Notes: generated by a model not told the origin, from the sequence alone. A stretch of DNA of 36,794 nucleotides from SAR86 cluster bacterium AG-422-P06 (GCA_003213455.1 QCMX01000007.1:1-36794); one strand, 5' to 3'. Shown: positions 15,922 through 25,394, counted from the stretch's first letter. Numbers and translations are program-made.

Positions 15922-17358
15922 TAGAGCTTTATTGATAAGCTTTTTCCATGTTTCATAATCTTGAGACATAAATTCATGATCTTCTTCATTAGAACTTATG
16001 GTGGATCTAGATTGATCTTTTACTAAATCAAGATCATACACTCTTGAAGCAACGCCCGCTAAAACAGCAACACCTCGAGCTGTAGATTCACTATTTTCAG
16101 GTACTAGTACATCTATATTCAAAATATTAGCTAACTGTTGAGTAAAGATATGATTCGCAACCATGCCGCCATCAACATTTAAGGATTTAAGCTCAATGCC
16201 CATCTTCTGTAAACAGTGAATAATGTCATTAGTTTGATAGGTGATAGAGTTAAAAGCTGCATTAATCATGTCAGCTTTAGATGTGTCTCTAGTTATACCA
16301 TGATAACTAGCTCTAATATCGGAGTTCCAATAAGGAGCTCCAAGACCAGTAAATGCTGGGATAAAATGCACATTATTTGCATTTCCATTTGGTTGTAAGT
16401 AATTTTCTGAATGTTCACTAGCAGGAAAGAATTCTAAATTATCTCTTAACCATTGCACTGTGGTGCCTGCGGCATAGATACTTCCTTCAATAGCATAAGA
16501 AATTTGACCATCTAAGGAATAGCCAATTGTTGTTAATAAACCATCATTAGAAAAAGTTGGTTCTTGACCGATATTAGCCATTAGGAAACAGCCAGTACCA
16601 TATGTACTTTTTAATTCTCCCTTAGTAAGGCATCCTTGACCAAATAATGCTGCTTGCTGATCGCCCAAGACCCCATGAACCTCGATATTATTTAAGGCTG
16701 TTAATGGGCCAAAATTTGCGTCAGAGTGTTCTACTATCGGGAGAAGCGATACCGGAATATCAAATAAACTTAAAAGCTCTTCATCCCACTCCAGTGTATT
16801 AATATTAAAGAGCATTGTTCTGGATGCATTTGTAATATCAGTTTTATGAATTTCGCCGTTTGATAGTTTAAATAATAGATAACTATCAACTGTTCCAAAA
16901 CATAAATCTCCAGCTATTGCTTTTGACCTTGCTCCTTCAACATTGTCTAGAATCCATTTAATTTTTGTAGCTGAAAAATAAGAATCAATAATTAAACCTG
17001 TTTTGTCTTTGATTAAGGATTTGTTTTTATCTGTACTAATTGAGTCGCAATACTCTGATGTTCTTCTATCTTGCCATACGATAGCGTTATAAATTGGTTC
17101 ATGGGTCTGTCGATCCCAAATTAAAGTAGTTTCCCTTTGGTTTGTAATGCCTGCATATTTAATTTCTGATAAATCTAGTTGGTTTAAAGTATTAATTACT
17201 GAGTCGTATAATTTATTAGGCTCAATTTCTACCCAACCATCATTTGGATACAATAATGGATATTCTTCTTGTGCAGATACTTGAATATTGGCATTTTGAT
17301 CAAAAATAATACTTCTTGAGCTTGTAGTGCCTTGATCAATTGTTAAAATTTTACTCAT
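15913..17358 (-). CDS. glpK: glycerol kinase
   Basis: Phosphorylates glycerol to sn-glycerol 3-phosphate; a FGGY-family kinase of 481 aa, near full length. Landmarks are the N-terminal phosphate loop DQGTTSSRSI, GITNQRETTLIWDR, AIVWQDRRT, GTVDSYLLFKL, the ATP-domain GVLGDQQAALFGQ, STYGTGCF and FTGLGAPYW, and LNVDGGMVAN near the end. No glpF, glpD or glpR accompanies it. Its ATG is immediately next to the ATG of the divergent lipoprotein gene, with no bases between, so each promoter lies within the neighbour's 5' coding sequence. Confidence 0.95.
   Translation of the reverse strand: MSKILTIDQGTTSSRSIIFDQNANIQVSAQEEYPLLYPNDGWVEIEPNKLYDSVINTLNQLDLSEIKYAGITNQRETTLIWDRQTHEPIYNAIVWQDRRTSEYCDSISTDKNKSLIKDKTGLIIDSYFSATKIKWILDNVEGARSKAIAGDLCFGTVDSYLLFKLSNGEIHKTDITNASRTMLFNINTLEWDEELLSLFDIPVSLLPIVEHSDANFGPLTALNNIEVHGVLGDQQAALFGQGCLTKGELKSTYGTGCFLMANIGQEPTFSNDGLLTTIGYSLDGQISYAIEGSIYAAGTTVQWLRDNLEFFPASEHSENYLQPNGNANNVHFIPAFTGLGAPYWNSDIRASYHGITRDTSKADMINAAFNSITYQTNDIIHCLQKMGIELKSLNVDGGMVANHIFTQQLANILNIDVLVPENSESTARGVAVLAGVASRVYDLDLVKDQSRSTISSNEEDHEFMSQDYETWKKLINKALLP
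17344..17349 (+). promoter_or_regulatory. putative -10 of the lipoprotein-grx-sbcB operon, inside glpK
   Basis: TAAAAT ends 9 nt before the ATG at 17359, with TTGTAG (17322-17327) 16 bp upstream as a weak -35. It lies inside the first codons of divergent glpK. Confidence 0.4.
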
Positions 17359-17634
17359 ATGAAAATTAAAACTATTTTAACCCTATTATCTGTATTTTTT
17401 CTAAATACTGGTTGTGCCTCTACTGATAACACAGATTTTCAAGAAGAAAGAAAAAAGAAACTAGATCAATTAAATGAAGATTGTGATTTTGCAACAGTAG
17501 AATTTGGTTTTCCAGAAGATATTTATGTTTGTTATAAATCACCAACTAATATAAAAAAATCAAAAAAAGATCAAAACAGTGAAGAATTAGATAATGAAAC
17601 TGATTCTGATGTAGAAACAAATGAGCAGCTCTGA
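17359..17634 (+). CDS. small acidic lipoprotein
   Basis: A 91-aa predicted lipoprotein of unknown function. The signal ends in NTGC (Cys19). A charged helix (EERKKKLDQLNEDC) follows, then a middle with a second Cys pair (EDC...YVCYK), and a strongly acidic, low-complexity tail (EELDNETDSDVETNEQL). Its 3' end overlaps the glutaredoxin gene by 14 nt, so it is the first gene of a redox/repair operon. Possible partner of the glutaredoxin is only a guess, since the two are in different compartments. Confidence 0.7.
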   Translation: MKIKTILTLLSVFFLNTGCASTDNTDFQEERKKKLDQLNEDCDFATVEFGFPEDIYVCYKSPTNIKKSKKDQNSEELDNETDSDVETNEQL

Positions 17635-17857
17635 GACATACACTGTTTATTCGAAAAGAAATTGTTCTTTTTGCGTTAGAGCAATAGATCTAATTGAACA
17701 TCAAGGGTTTCAAGTTCAAGTAAAAAAAATTGACGAAAATAGTGAATATTTCCAAGAAATGAGAAATTTGGCTCCGAGCATGAGAACTATGCCTGTAATT
17801 TTTAAAGATAATAATCTTATAGGTGGTTATTCTGACTTAGTTGAGCATTTCTCTTAA
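17621..17857 (+). CDS. glutaredoxin
   Basis: A 78-aa thiol-disulfide oxidoreductase of glutaredoxin fold, similar in length to GrxC. The active site is dithiol CSFC (Cys15, Cys18), the cis-Pro motif is TMPVIF (Pro57), and the glutathione-side GG is in LIGGYSDL. It reduces protein disulfides with glutathione in the cytosol. It overlaps the lipoprotein gene by 14 nt and is followed 2 nt later by sbcB. Confidence 0.92.
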   Translation: MSSSETYTVYSKRNCSFCVRAIDLIEHQGFQVQVKKIDENSEYFQEMRNLAPSMRTMPVIFKDNNLIGGYSDLVEHFS

Positions 17858-17859
17858 CA

Positions 17860-19251
17860 ATGAATAACCTTATTTTTTACGATACTGAAACTACTGGTGT
17901 TAAAGAATTAGATTTTCTTCAAGTTATTCAGTTTGCAGCTATACAAACAACATCAGATTTTCATACCCTAAATAGTTTTGAACAATTATGTTCTCCTTTG
18001 CCTTGGACTTTAGTGTCGCCTAAAGCTCTTTTGGTTAATAAAAAAAGTGAAATATTTCAATCGGATATTAATCATTATCAATTGATCACAAATATTCATA
18101 AAACCTGGACAGAATGGACAAATATTGAACCTGGTATTTTCATAACTTACAACGGCATGAGATTCGATGAAGAAGTTATGAGAAGACAATTTTATTGGAA
18201 TCTCTATGACCCATATTTTACTAACACTAATGGTAATACTAGGTTGGATTTATTCTTAAAGATGTTTGTTATTGCACATTTTTATAATAAAGATTTCCCT
18301 ATTCCTGTGAGAGAGGACAAGCTTTCATTAAAATTAGAAGATTTGGCTCAGGCTTTATCTCTAGACGTATCAAATGCACACGATGCTTTGGCGGATTGTG
18401 TTTTTCTAAAAGAACTTATGAAAAGTATTTCTGGACTATTACCTAATTACTACAAGGAGATAATGTCATCAATTTCTAAAGATGAAGTTATTAAATCTTT
18501 GAAAGAAAAGGATGTACATTTTAATTGTTACTTTATTCCGAGATCTAAAACCACTAAATCCTATCCATTTACAGCCTTTTTAAGTGATTATGCTTTAAAC
18601 AAATATGTGCCAGTATTTGATCTTTCAAAAGATCCAGAGCAGTATTTCGATCTCAGTTATTCAGAACTAGAATCAATTATCTCCAACCCAAAAGAATCTC
18701 CGTTTAAGAGAATTGCAACGAATAAAACACTTCCAATTATTTCACTAGAAACACTTCAACATGACAAGATAGAAATACAGGATGCAGACTTATACGCTAA
18801 GAGAGCTGCATTCATAAGATCTAATGAAAGTTTTGTAGAAAAAGTTCTTGATATATATAACAGTCTAGAATTTTCAGGAGGAGCAAAAACTAACATTGAA
18901 GAACAGATTTATTCAAATGGATTTCCGAGTGCTATCGAAAAAGACAGACTGAGTAATTTTCATAATGCTACAACATATGCAGATAAGCTTATTGTCATAA
19001 ATAGTTTTGATGATGAAAGATATAGGGAATTTGGATATAGAATATGCGCTCAAGAATATGCTGATGAGATTGATACAAACGTACTATTAAATCTAAAAGG
19101 TTTAGTTCATGAGAGATTTAATGAAGACGGACCATGGCCAAATGCTGAAAAAAACTTGCAGGAAGCAAAAGAACTTTTAGAAGAAACGAATTCAGAAAGT
19201 GAAAAAAAATTACTGCAAATTGCAATTAATTCTATTGAAAAGAGTCTATAA
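17860..19251 (+). CDS. sbcB: exodeoxyribonuclease I
   Basis: A 3'-5' single-strand DNA exonuclease of the DEDD superfamily (463 aa; E. coli ExoI is 475). ExoI motif DTETTG (8-13) supplies Asp8 and Glu10. The ExoII region is TYNGMRFDEEVMRRQFYWNLYDPY, a typical SbcB signature, and the ExoIII region is SNAHDALADC with the catalytic His/Asp. The C-terminal half (KRAAFIRSNESFVEKV, YRICAQEYADE) matches the ExoI-specific accessory domain. It acts in mismatch repair and recombination. It is the last gene of the lipoprotein-grx-sbcB operon, beginning 2 nt after grx. Confidence 0.94.
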   Translation: MNNLIFYDTETTGVKELDFLQVIQFAAIQTTSDFHTLNSFEQLCSPLPWTLVSPKALLVNKKSEIFQSDINHYQLITNIHKTWTEWTNIEPGIFITYNGMRFDEEVMRRQFYWNLYDPYFTNTNGNTRLDLFLKMFVIAHFYNKDFPIPVREDKLSLKLEDLAQALSLDVSNAHDALADCVFLKELMKSISGLLPNYYKEIMSSISKDEVIKSLKEKDVHFNCYFIPRSKTTKSYPFTAFLSDYALNKYVPVFDLSKDPEQYFDLSYSELESIISNPKESPFKRIATNKTLPIISLETLQHDKIEIQDADLYAKRAAFIRSNESFVEKVLDIYNSLEFSGGAKTNIEEQIYSNGFPSAIEKDRLSNFHNATTYADKLIVINSFDDERYREFGYRICAQEYADEIDTNVLLNLKGLVHERFNEDGPWPNAEKNLQEAKELLEETNSESEKKLLQIAINSIEKSL

Positions 19252-19312
19252 AAATATAACTAGTTATTATGTATTTTTTTTATATACTTATGCTTGAGTT
19301 TTAAGGGTCACA

Positions 19313-21460
19313 TTGAATAAATTACTTTCCATTTTCTTTTTACCATTTCTAGCATTAGCCAGCATTCAGTTTGATGGCATTGTTAACGATGAAGAATGGG
19401 CAGGGGCAGAAATTTATGATCTGCCATTTGAGATAGATCCTTCTTACAACTCTGAAGCTGAACATAAAACCGATGTCTTTATAAAACACGATGAAAAAAA
19501 TCTTTATGTCGCATTTAAAGCATACGGAAATAGAGATTTTATTAGAGCCAACATAAGATCAAGAGATGGTATCAATTGGTTAGACGATCAAGTTGCAGTA
19601 GGTATCGATACATTTGGGGATGGCAGGTATTACATCAGATTTGCCGCCAACCCTTTAGGCAGTATTGGAGATAATAAAGTAGACAATAACGATAATTTTG
19701 ACGGATCTTATAACGTAGAATTTGATGCCAAAGCACAAATAACAGACTATGGCTATGAAGTTGAATTTCAAATTCCTTTCACTTCACTTAATTTCCCTGA
19801 AACCCGTACACAAGAATGGAAGTTAATGTTATCAAGAAAACTCTACAATAAAGGACTTGAATCAAGATATCTTAACTACGAAAAAATTGATGGCGCTGGT
19901 TGTATTATCTGCCAATCAACTGATTCTTATCTAATTGATAATTTAGTTAAGAAAAATAAAAAAAGACTTATCCCGTCCTTTACTACTAATTCAGTACGAC
20001 AAAAAAATTCAGAAGGTAACATGAACGAGGAACCGATTAATTCAGAAGTTAGCTTAGGTGGTGAATATGAATTCAATGGTAACAATTTTGAATTCTCTAT
20101 AAACCCGGATTTCTCACAAGTTGAAGCCGATCAAAGTAAAATTAATGTTAACTCTACCACTGCCTTAAGATTTGAAGAAAGACGGATTTTCTTTAATGAG
20201 GGTAAAGATTTCTTATCTTCAGACTTATCTACTGTCTACACAAGATCTATAAACAATCCAGACTATGCAATGAAACTCTATAACAGAGGAGAGAAACATA
20301 GTTATTATTTTCTTGACGCTGAAGATAACCAAACACCAATTATCGTACCAGGTTACCAAAGATCTTATAGTGGGCTGCTTGGAAAAAGTCACGCCAATAT
20401 ATTTAGCTATAACTACAATATTGAAAAAGGTCAAAACATTGGATTTTTAGCGACAAACAGAGATTTTGAAGAGGGGGGGAATAGCAGTCTTTTTAGTTTA
20501 AAAGGTAGTTTTTTATTTAATGAGATTTATAACACACGTTTTGAATTGGTCACCACTGCAATGGATGAGCCCTTAAGTGATGTCATAAATACATCAAATG
20601 TCTCAAAAGAACATACATATAATTTAGATGGAGAATCCTTTGATGGCTATGGTGGTGTTTTCGGTATAAATAGAGATACCCAAAACTGGTCCACCAGATA
20701 CTATTTCGCAACAAAATCCCCTAATTATAGAAGTGACTTAGGTTTCACGACTGAAAATGATTGGAAAAAACATTCATTCGAACATAAATATAAATATCGT
20801 TCTGATGGCTTCATACGAAAAGGAAATGTTGAGGTTAGAAAAGATTTGATGATGGATTATGATGATGTAATTCTAGATCAAGAAACAGTCGTCTCAGCTA
20901 GAGTGGAATTAAAGAACCAACTAAACATAAATTTTAGTTGGGACAATTCTCACAAAATATCGTATGAAGGTTTTGTCTTTAATGACGTCAAGGATTACAA
21001 CTTTGGTGTAAGTTATAGTCCTTCAGAAAAATTTTGGATGAGATTTGGATATGACTGGGGCGATTCAGTAGCTAGAAATATCGATGTTCCAGAAATAGGA
21101 AAACGTACGAATTATTCTTTTAATTCCAGCTTTCAAATTAATGATCAATTTAGGCTCCAATATAACTTCAGAAAAAATTCACTTGAAAATCAAACCACCA
21201 AAGAGAATTATTTCTCTGGCTATATCACTTCACTAAAAGGAACCTACCAGTTCGATAAAGACTCCTTCTTTAAAGTTGTTCATGAATACAACAACTTTAA
21301 TGATGATTCTTATACTCAAGCTTTGTTTCAATGGCAGCCAGATTCAGCCACTATTTTTTATTTTGGAGGAACTGTTGATCAGGAAGACATTGAAGGTACT
21401 TGGGAAGTTGAAGGCAGTCAAATATACATGAAACTACAATATTTATTTAATTTTGATTAA
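19313..21460 (+). CDS. CBM9-like/DUF5916 outer-membrane protein
   Basis: A 715-aa outer-membrane beta-barrel protein. A signal peptide (about 1-17) is followed by a carbohydrate-binding-family-9-like domain (FDGIVNDEEWAGAEIYDLPF through GYEVEFQIPFTSLNFPE, about 20-165). A long DUF5916-type barrel (INPDFSQVEADQSKINVNSTTALRFEERRIFFNEG, then alternating strands) ends in LQYLFNFD with a terminal aromatic. Members are found with peptidases and TonB receptors in marine bacteria; the ligand is unknown. The start is a TTG with a good Shine-Dalgarno AAGGG five bases upstream; the nearby ATG at 19290 is out of frame. A TATACT (19283-19288) may be its -10. Confidence 0.85.
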   Translation: MNKLLSIFFLPFLALASIQFDGIVNDEEWAGAEIYDLPFEIDPSYNSEAEHKTDVFIKHDEKNLYVAFKAYGNRDFIRANIRSRDGINWLDDQVAVGIDTFGDGRYYIRFAANPLGSIGDNKVDNNDNFDGSYNVEFDAKAQITDYGYEVEFQIPFTSLNFPETRTQEWKLMLSRKLYNKGLESRYLNYEKIDGAGCIICQSTDSYLIDNLVKKNKKRLIPSFTTNSVRQKNSEGNMNEEPINSEVSLGGEYEFNGNNFEFSINPDFSQVEADQSKINVNSTTALRFEERRIFFNEGKDFLSSDLSTVYTRSINNPDYAMKLYNRGEKHSYYFLDAEDNQTPIIVPGYQRSYSGLLGKSHANIFSYNYNIEKGQNIGFLATNRDFEEGGNSSLFSLKGSFLFNEIYNTRFELVTTAMDEPLSDVINTSNVSKEHTYNLDGESFDGYGGVFGINRDTQNWSTRYYFATKSPNYRSDLGFTTENDWKKHSFEHKYKYRSDGFIRKGNVEVRKDLMMDYDDVILDQETVVSARVELKNQLNINFSWDNSHKISYEGFVFNDVKDYNFGVSYSPSEKFWMRFGYDWGDSVARNIDVPEIGKRTNYSFNSSFQINDQFRLQYNFRKNSLENQTTKENYFSGYITSLKGTYQFDKDSFFKVVHEYNNFNDDSYTQALFQWQPDSATIFYFGGTVDQEDIEGTWEVEGSQIYMKLQYLFNFD

Positions 21461-21500
21461 AGTTAAATGTTTTATTAAGATACACAAAAGGTAAAAATTT

Positions 21501-21788
21501 ATGTCAAAAATTACAAAAGAAATATCAAATATTCATGAGATGCTACTTAAAATGCATCAAGACCTTGGATTAACTGGCTTAAATCCAACTGAAAAATTTA
21601 TTTTTCTTAAAATAATTACAGAAATAGAAACCAATAAAACTTGCACTATGCTAAGAGCAGTTGAGGTAGCAGATAAATCACGATCAACTGTTTATAAAAC
21701 TATTAGAAAACTTGTTAACATGGGTATTCTGTCAATAGAAAGTTCAAGTTTTGATAAAAGATCGTTTCTTCTTAAACCTTTAATTTAA
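21501..21788 (+). CDS. small winged-helix transcriptional regulator, MarR-like
   Basis: A 95-aa protein that is essentially one winged helix-turn-helix domain. LNPTEKFIFLKIITEIE is helix 1-2, TMLRAVEVADKSRSTVYKTIRKLVNMGIL is the HTH with recognition helix STVYKTIRKL, and SIESSSFDKRSFLLKP is the wing. It lacks the dimerisation helices of full MarR proteins. A Shine-Dalgarno AAAGG lies upstream. Immediate neighbours (membrane protein and NatAB-like exporter) are plausible targets, inferred from order only. Confidence 0.75.
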   Translation: MSKITKEISNIHEMLLKMHQDLGLTGLNPTEKFIFLKIITEIETNKTCTMLRAVEVADKSRSTVYKTIRKLVNMGILSIESSSFDKRSFLLKPLI

Positions 21789-21800
21789 GCTTAGATCACA

Positions 21801-22355
21801 ATGAATAAGTTCATTGAAATTTCAGTCTATACCTTTATTTTTCACATTCTTTGCTATGTTTTGTGGTTGCTGATAGTTGTGCCAGCTGAGGGACCCGCTG
21901 ATATACAAGCATTGGGGAGTTTAGTTTATTTACCAAATGCTGGAAGAGTATTGCCTGTAATATTTTTTGGTTGGCAAGCAATTCCTGCGGTTTTGGCAGC
22001 AGAATTTTTAGAATGGGAAGTATTATGGCAAGGTGCGGAATTTTATAGAACAGTTATAGCTACAACTGTTTCAACAGCGGCAGTTCTAGCTTCATGGTGT
22101 ATCTTTTATTTACTCGGTGTTGATTTAAATCAATCCGATGTACTAAAGAGCACTAATTGGAAACATGTGTTTCTATTTATTTTCTTTACAGCTGGTCTTA
22201 ATGGTTTGGGTAATGGCGCGTGGTATGCTTTTATTCATGAAGTGAATGATCCACTTATATCTTTAAGATTCTTGGTTGGTGATGTAGTGGGAGCAACAAT
22301 AATGTTAATATTGTTGGTATTCTTCTACCCAATGTTTAAAAACTTTCAAAAATGA
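21801..22355 (+). CDS. orphan integral membrane protein, MASE1-like
   Basis: A 184-aa protein with about five or six hydrophobic helices and no soluble output domain. The pattern LVYLPNAGRVLPVIFFGW ... NGLGNGAWYAFIHEV ... RFLVGDVVGATIMLILLVFF recalls the MASE1 sensory membrane domain (including the DxxG near the end), but no kinase or GGDEF part follows. It sits between a small wHTH gene and the NatA-like ATPase, and its end overlaps natA by 4 nt, so it is co-translated with the exporter. A sensor or accessory role is speculative. Confidence 0.6.
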   Translation: MNKFIEISVYTFIFHILCYVLWLLIVVPAEGPADIQALGSLVYLPNAGRVLPVIFFGWQAIPAVLAAEFLEWEVLWQGAEFYRTVIATTVSTAAVLASWCIFYLLGVDLNQSDVLKSTNWKHVFLFIFFTAGLNGLGNGAWYAFIHEVNDPLISLRFLVGDVVGATIMLILLVFFYPMFKNFQK

Positions 22356-23110
22356 TAGAAGTTAAAAACTTATCCAAAAAATTTAAAGCACCTAGTGAAG
22401 AGAAGGGCATATTCGGCTTTAAAAAGAAAGATTTCTGGGCTGTCAAAGACTTAAATTTTAATATTAAGGAAGGATCTGTTGCTAGCATCTTGGGACCAAA
22501 TGGGTGTGGCAAAACCACAACTTTAAGAATGATTGCAGGGATGCTTACTCCTTCAAAGGGGACAGCTTTTATAGACTCAATAGATGTAAGAAAAGATAAG
22601 CAAGCCGTTAAATCAAAAATTGGTTACATGACAAACAATACCTCTTTGTACGACAGATTGAATGTCTTAGAAACAATTAAATTCTTCGCTGAACTCAATC
22701 AGATACCTGAAGATATTTACATGCCTCGAGCTGAGAAATTATTTACACAATTGGATATGAATAAATATTTAACAAAAAGAATAGCTGATCTGAGTACAGG
22801 TATGAAACAAAAGACATCTATTGTTAGAACACTTATACATGATCCAGATTTAATTGTGCTTGATGAGCCAACTACTGGAGTTGATGTCACTGGACAGTCT
22901 GTAATTATAGATTTAATCAGAACAATAAAAGATTCCGGAAAAACTTTAATTTTCTCAACCCATCAATTGAATGAGGTAAGAGATATAGCTGATCATATTG
23001 TTGTTATGAAAGCTGGCGAGAAAATTTTTGACGGTGATAATGATTCATTCCAAGCATTAGATTCTAGTAAAAACTTTACAGAAATATTTATGGAGTTAGT
23101 TAATGAGTAA
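22352..23110 (+). CDS. natA: ABC exporter ATP-binding protein, NatA-like
   Basis: The ATPase of a two-gene ABC-2-type exporter (252 aa). Walker A is GPNGCGKTT (48-56), the signature is LSTGM in place of canonical LSGGQ, Walker B is LIVLDEPTTGVD, and the H-loop His is in STHQLNEV. The insertion after the first strand (EEKGIFGFKKKDF) and LSTGM signature are typical of NatA-type sodium-extrusion ATPases, but the substrate is not proven. Its 3' end overlaps the permease gene by 8 nt. Confidence 0.85.
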   Translation: MIEVKNLSKKFKAPSEEKGIFGFKKKDFWAVKDLNFNIKEGSVASILGPNGCGKTTTLRMIAGMLTPSKGTAFIDSIDVRKDKQAVKSKIGYMTNNTSLYDRLNVLETIKFFAELNQIPEDIYMPRAEKLFTQLDMNKYLTKRIADLSTGMKQKTSIVRTLIHDPDLIVLDEPTTGVDVTGQSVIIDLIRTIKDSGKTLIFSTHQLNEVRDIADHIVVMKAGEKIFDGDNDSFQALDSSKNFTEIFMELVNE

Positions 23111-24311
23111 GTGGCAAGTCTTATTAATAAAAGAGATTAAACATCTATTTAGGGATACTAAAACGATTGTTCAGACCGTTGTTGTACCCACATTCATTAC
23201 TCCATTATTGTTAGGTGGAATATTCTATTACGTAGGATCAATTGCTAATGAAGAAACAAAGAAAACTTATGATGTAAGTACTTACTCTGCTATTGAGTCA
23301 AATTTAATAACACAATTAACTGAATCGGATAGATTAAATATCTTGTCAGAGGAAAGCATAGCTAATGTAATTACTTCAGTAACAGATGGTAATAGCGAAA
23401 TTGGTTTAGTTTTAGATGAAAATTTTTCTGAAAATTTGACAACAGATAGCAGTGCAAAAATTACAATCTATTCAAAAAATATTGATACTTTTTCGCAAGC
23501 TAAGTCATTGGTAACTAACATCATTGATGATTTTGAAGATGCTGAAAGAGATGACAGGCTGGCAGCTCTTAATCTTACCAATGAATACGTCAATCCAATA
23601 GTAATAGAAGAGGAAGATCTAACTACAGAAGAAGAGTCTGCTGGGTCAATATTTGGAGCAATCTTGGCACTATTTTTTGTTATGTATGTAATGTCAGGTT
23701 CAACTTATCCAGCGGTAGATTTGGGCGCAGGAGAAAAAGAAAGAGGCACGATGGAAACATTGATATCTACTAATATCTCCTCAGTGGATATAATTATAGG
23801 AAAAATGCTCTCAGTAACGACTTCAGCTGTTCTGACTGCAACTTTTTCAATGCTTGGTTTTGCTATACCAATGGTAATCATATTTTTATTTTATGCAGAT
23901 TCAGTAAATGAATATTTATTTAGCTTATTAAGTGCTTTGCTTAATCCAGTAGCATTTTTAGCTGTATTTATATTAATAATTCCACTTAGTGTGTTTATGG
24001 GAGCCTTTTTATTAGCGATTTCTGTATATGCAAAAACTCCTAAAGAAGCAGGCTTGTTGTTAGGTAATGTGCTTATCATCTTTATAGTCCCATGCTACAT
24101 ACCTCTAATCAATCCAGGTTTAGAATTGGACTTTGTGGGAGCGTTAATACCTTGTTATAACCTAGCTTTACTAACTAATAATTTAATTGCTGGTACTGTC
24201 GATTGGTTTTTGTATTCAGTATCATTTATTTCTACGATTGTTTATTGCTGCATAGCTATTTATGTAACTTATATTATGTTTGACGATGAAAATGTAATTT
24301 TTAGAAGTTAA
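23103..24311 (+). CDS. natB: ABC-2 family exporter permease, NatB-like
   Basis: The membrane subunit of the exporter (402 aa). The cytoplasmic N-terminus (KEIKHLFRDTKT) leads into helix 1 (about 28-48). A periplasmic domain of about 130 residues follows, then five or six helices from about 182 to 395. The ERGTMETLISTNIS motif after the second helix is characteristic of ABC-2/NatB-type permeases. It overlaps natA at the 5' end and shares one base (TAATG) with the MBL gene downstream. Confidence 0.85.
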   Translation: MSKWQVLLIKEIKHLFRDTKTIVQTVVVPTFITPLLLGGIFYYVGSIANEETKKTYDVSTYSAIESNLITQLTESDRLNILSEESIANVITSVTDGNSEIGLVLDENFSENLTTDSSAKITIYSKNIDTFSQAKSLVTNIIDDFEDAERDDRLAALNLTNEYVNPIVIEEEDLTTEEESAGSIFGAILALFFVMYVMSGSTYPAVDLGAGEKERGTMETLISTNISSVDIIIGKMLSVTTSAVLTATFSMLGFAIPMVIIFLFYADSVNEYLFSLLSALLNPVAFLAVFILIIPLSVFMGAFLLAISVYAKTPKEAGLLLGNVLIIFIVPCYIPLINPGLELDFVGALIPCYNLALLTNNLIAGTVDWFLYSVSFISTIVYCCIAIYVTYIMFDDENVIFRS

Positions 24312-24940
24312 TGCAAGTAGTAAATACGCCAATCTCTCCATACGTACAAAATGCACCCATAGCATATTGCGAAGACACAAAGGAATGTATCTATGTTGAT
24401 CCAGGAGATGAATTAGATAAATTGATATCTGTTCAACAGAGTTTAGGTCTTAAGCCTCAATATATTTTTATTACGCATGGGCATATAGATCATGCTGGAG
24501 CTGCTAAAGAATTAGCTGATAGATTGAATTTACAAATAATTGGCCCTCATAAGGCTGATGATTTCCTATTGCAGTCTTTGGAGATTCAAGGACAGATGTA
24601 CAACATGAAAGCCCAAAATTTTATACCTGATCAATGGCTTGAACACGGCGATACCATAAAATTTGGAAATCAAGAACTTGATATCAAGCATTGTCCAGGA
24701 CATGCTCCAGGTCATGTTATTGGTATAAATCACAAAGCAAAACGAATCATTGCTGGTGATGTTTTATTTAATGGATCTATCGGTAGAACAGATTTGCCAC
24801 AAGGCAATTACCAAGATCTTATTGATTCCATTAATAGTCATCTTTTAGTGCTTGATGATTCATTTATAGTTCATTGTGGTCATGGTCCAGACACATCGAT
24901 AGGTCATGAACGACAAACTAACCCTTTTTTAAATGCTTAA
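24311..24940 (+). CDS. MBL-fold hydrolase, glyoxalase II-like
   Basis: A 209-aa metallo-beta-lactamase-fold hydrolase. The metal motif THGHIDHAG supplies His56, His58, Asp60 and His61. His131 (HCPGHAPGH), Asp150 (IAGDVLF) and a late His (IVHCGHGPDTSIG) complete the binuclear site. The GSIGRTDLPQGNYQ segment is typical of the YcbL/glyoxalase II-like group that hydrolyses thioesters. It overlaps natB and the next gene (tadA) by short stretches, so it is part of a long co-translated unit. Confidence 0.9.
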   Translation: MQVVNTPISPYVQNAPIAYCEDTKECIYVDPGDELDKLISVQQSLGLKPQYIFITHGHIDHAGAAKELADRLNLQIIGPHKADDFLLQSLEIQGQMYNMKAQNFIPDQWLEHGDTIKFGNQELDIKHCPGHAPGHVIGINHKAKRIIAGDVLFNGSIGRTDLPQGNYQDLIDSINSHLLVLDDSFIVHCGHGPDTSIGHERQTNPFLNA

Positions 24941-25394
24941 TTCTATTTCTAAAGAAATCTTTAAAGAAATTATAGAACTATCAGAAACTAACTTAGCAAA
25001 CAATCAAGTTCCAATAGCAGCAATAATCTATGACTATAGAAATAAGAAAATAGTATCTAAAGCTGTTAATAATGATTCACCAATTGGCCATGCTGAGTTA
25101 GAAGCGATAAGAGAAGCCCTAAAACTTAAAAATACAAATAGGTTAGATGACTGCGATATATATGTAAGTATTGAACCGTGCTTAATGTGCGCTACTGCCA
25201 TAAGTAAGTGTCATATAAGAAGGGTTTATTTTGGTGCTGAGGATGAAAAGGGCGGAGCAATATTGAATGGTCCTCGTGTTTACGAGAATAATAACCTAAA
25301 AAAAGTTGAGGTAATCTCTCATATAGAGAAAGATAAAACTAGCAATCTATTAAAAAAATTCTTTAGATCAAAAAGAAATAAAACACAGTTATAA
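24933..25394 (+). CDS. tadA: tRNA-adenosine deaminase-like nucleoside deaminase
   Basis: A zinc-dependent cytidine-deaminase-fold enzyme (153 aa). The zinc/catalytic motifs are HAELEA (His53, Glu55) and EPCLMC (Cys83, Cys86). By length and motifs it fits TadA, which converts A34 of tRNA-Arg(ACG) to inosine. The KKGGAI-type segment (EDEKGGAILNGPRVY) differs somewhat from classical TadA (PKAGA), so a guanine or other base deaminase cannot be excluded. A Lys/Arg-rich C-terminus (KKFFRSKRNKT) could bind RNA. Confidence 0.8.
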   Translation: MLNSISKEIFKEIIELSETNLANNQVPIAAIIYDYRNKKIVSKAVNNDSPIGHAELEAIREALKLKNTNRLDDCDIYVSIEPCLMCATAISKCHIRRVYFGAEDEKGGAILNGPRVYENNNLKKVEVISHIEKDKTSNLLKKFFRSKRNKTQL

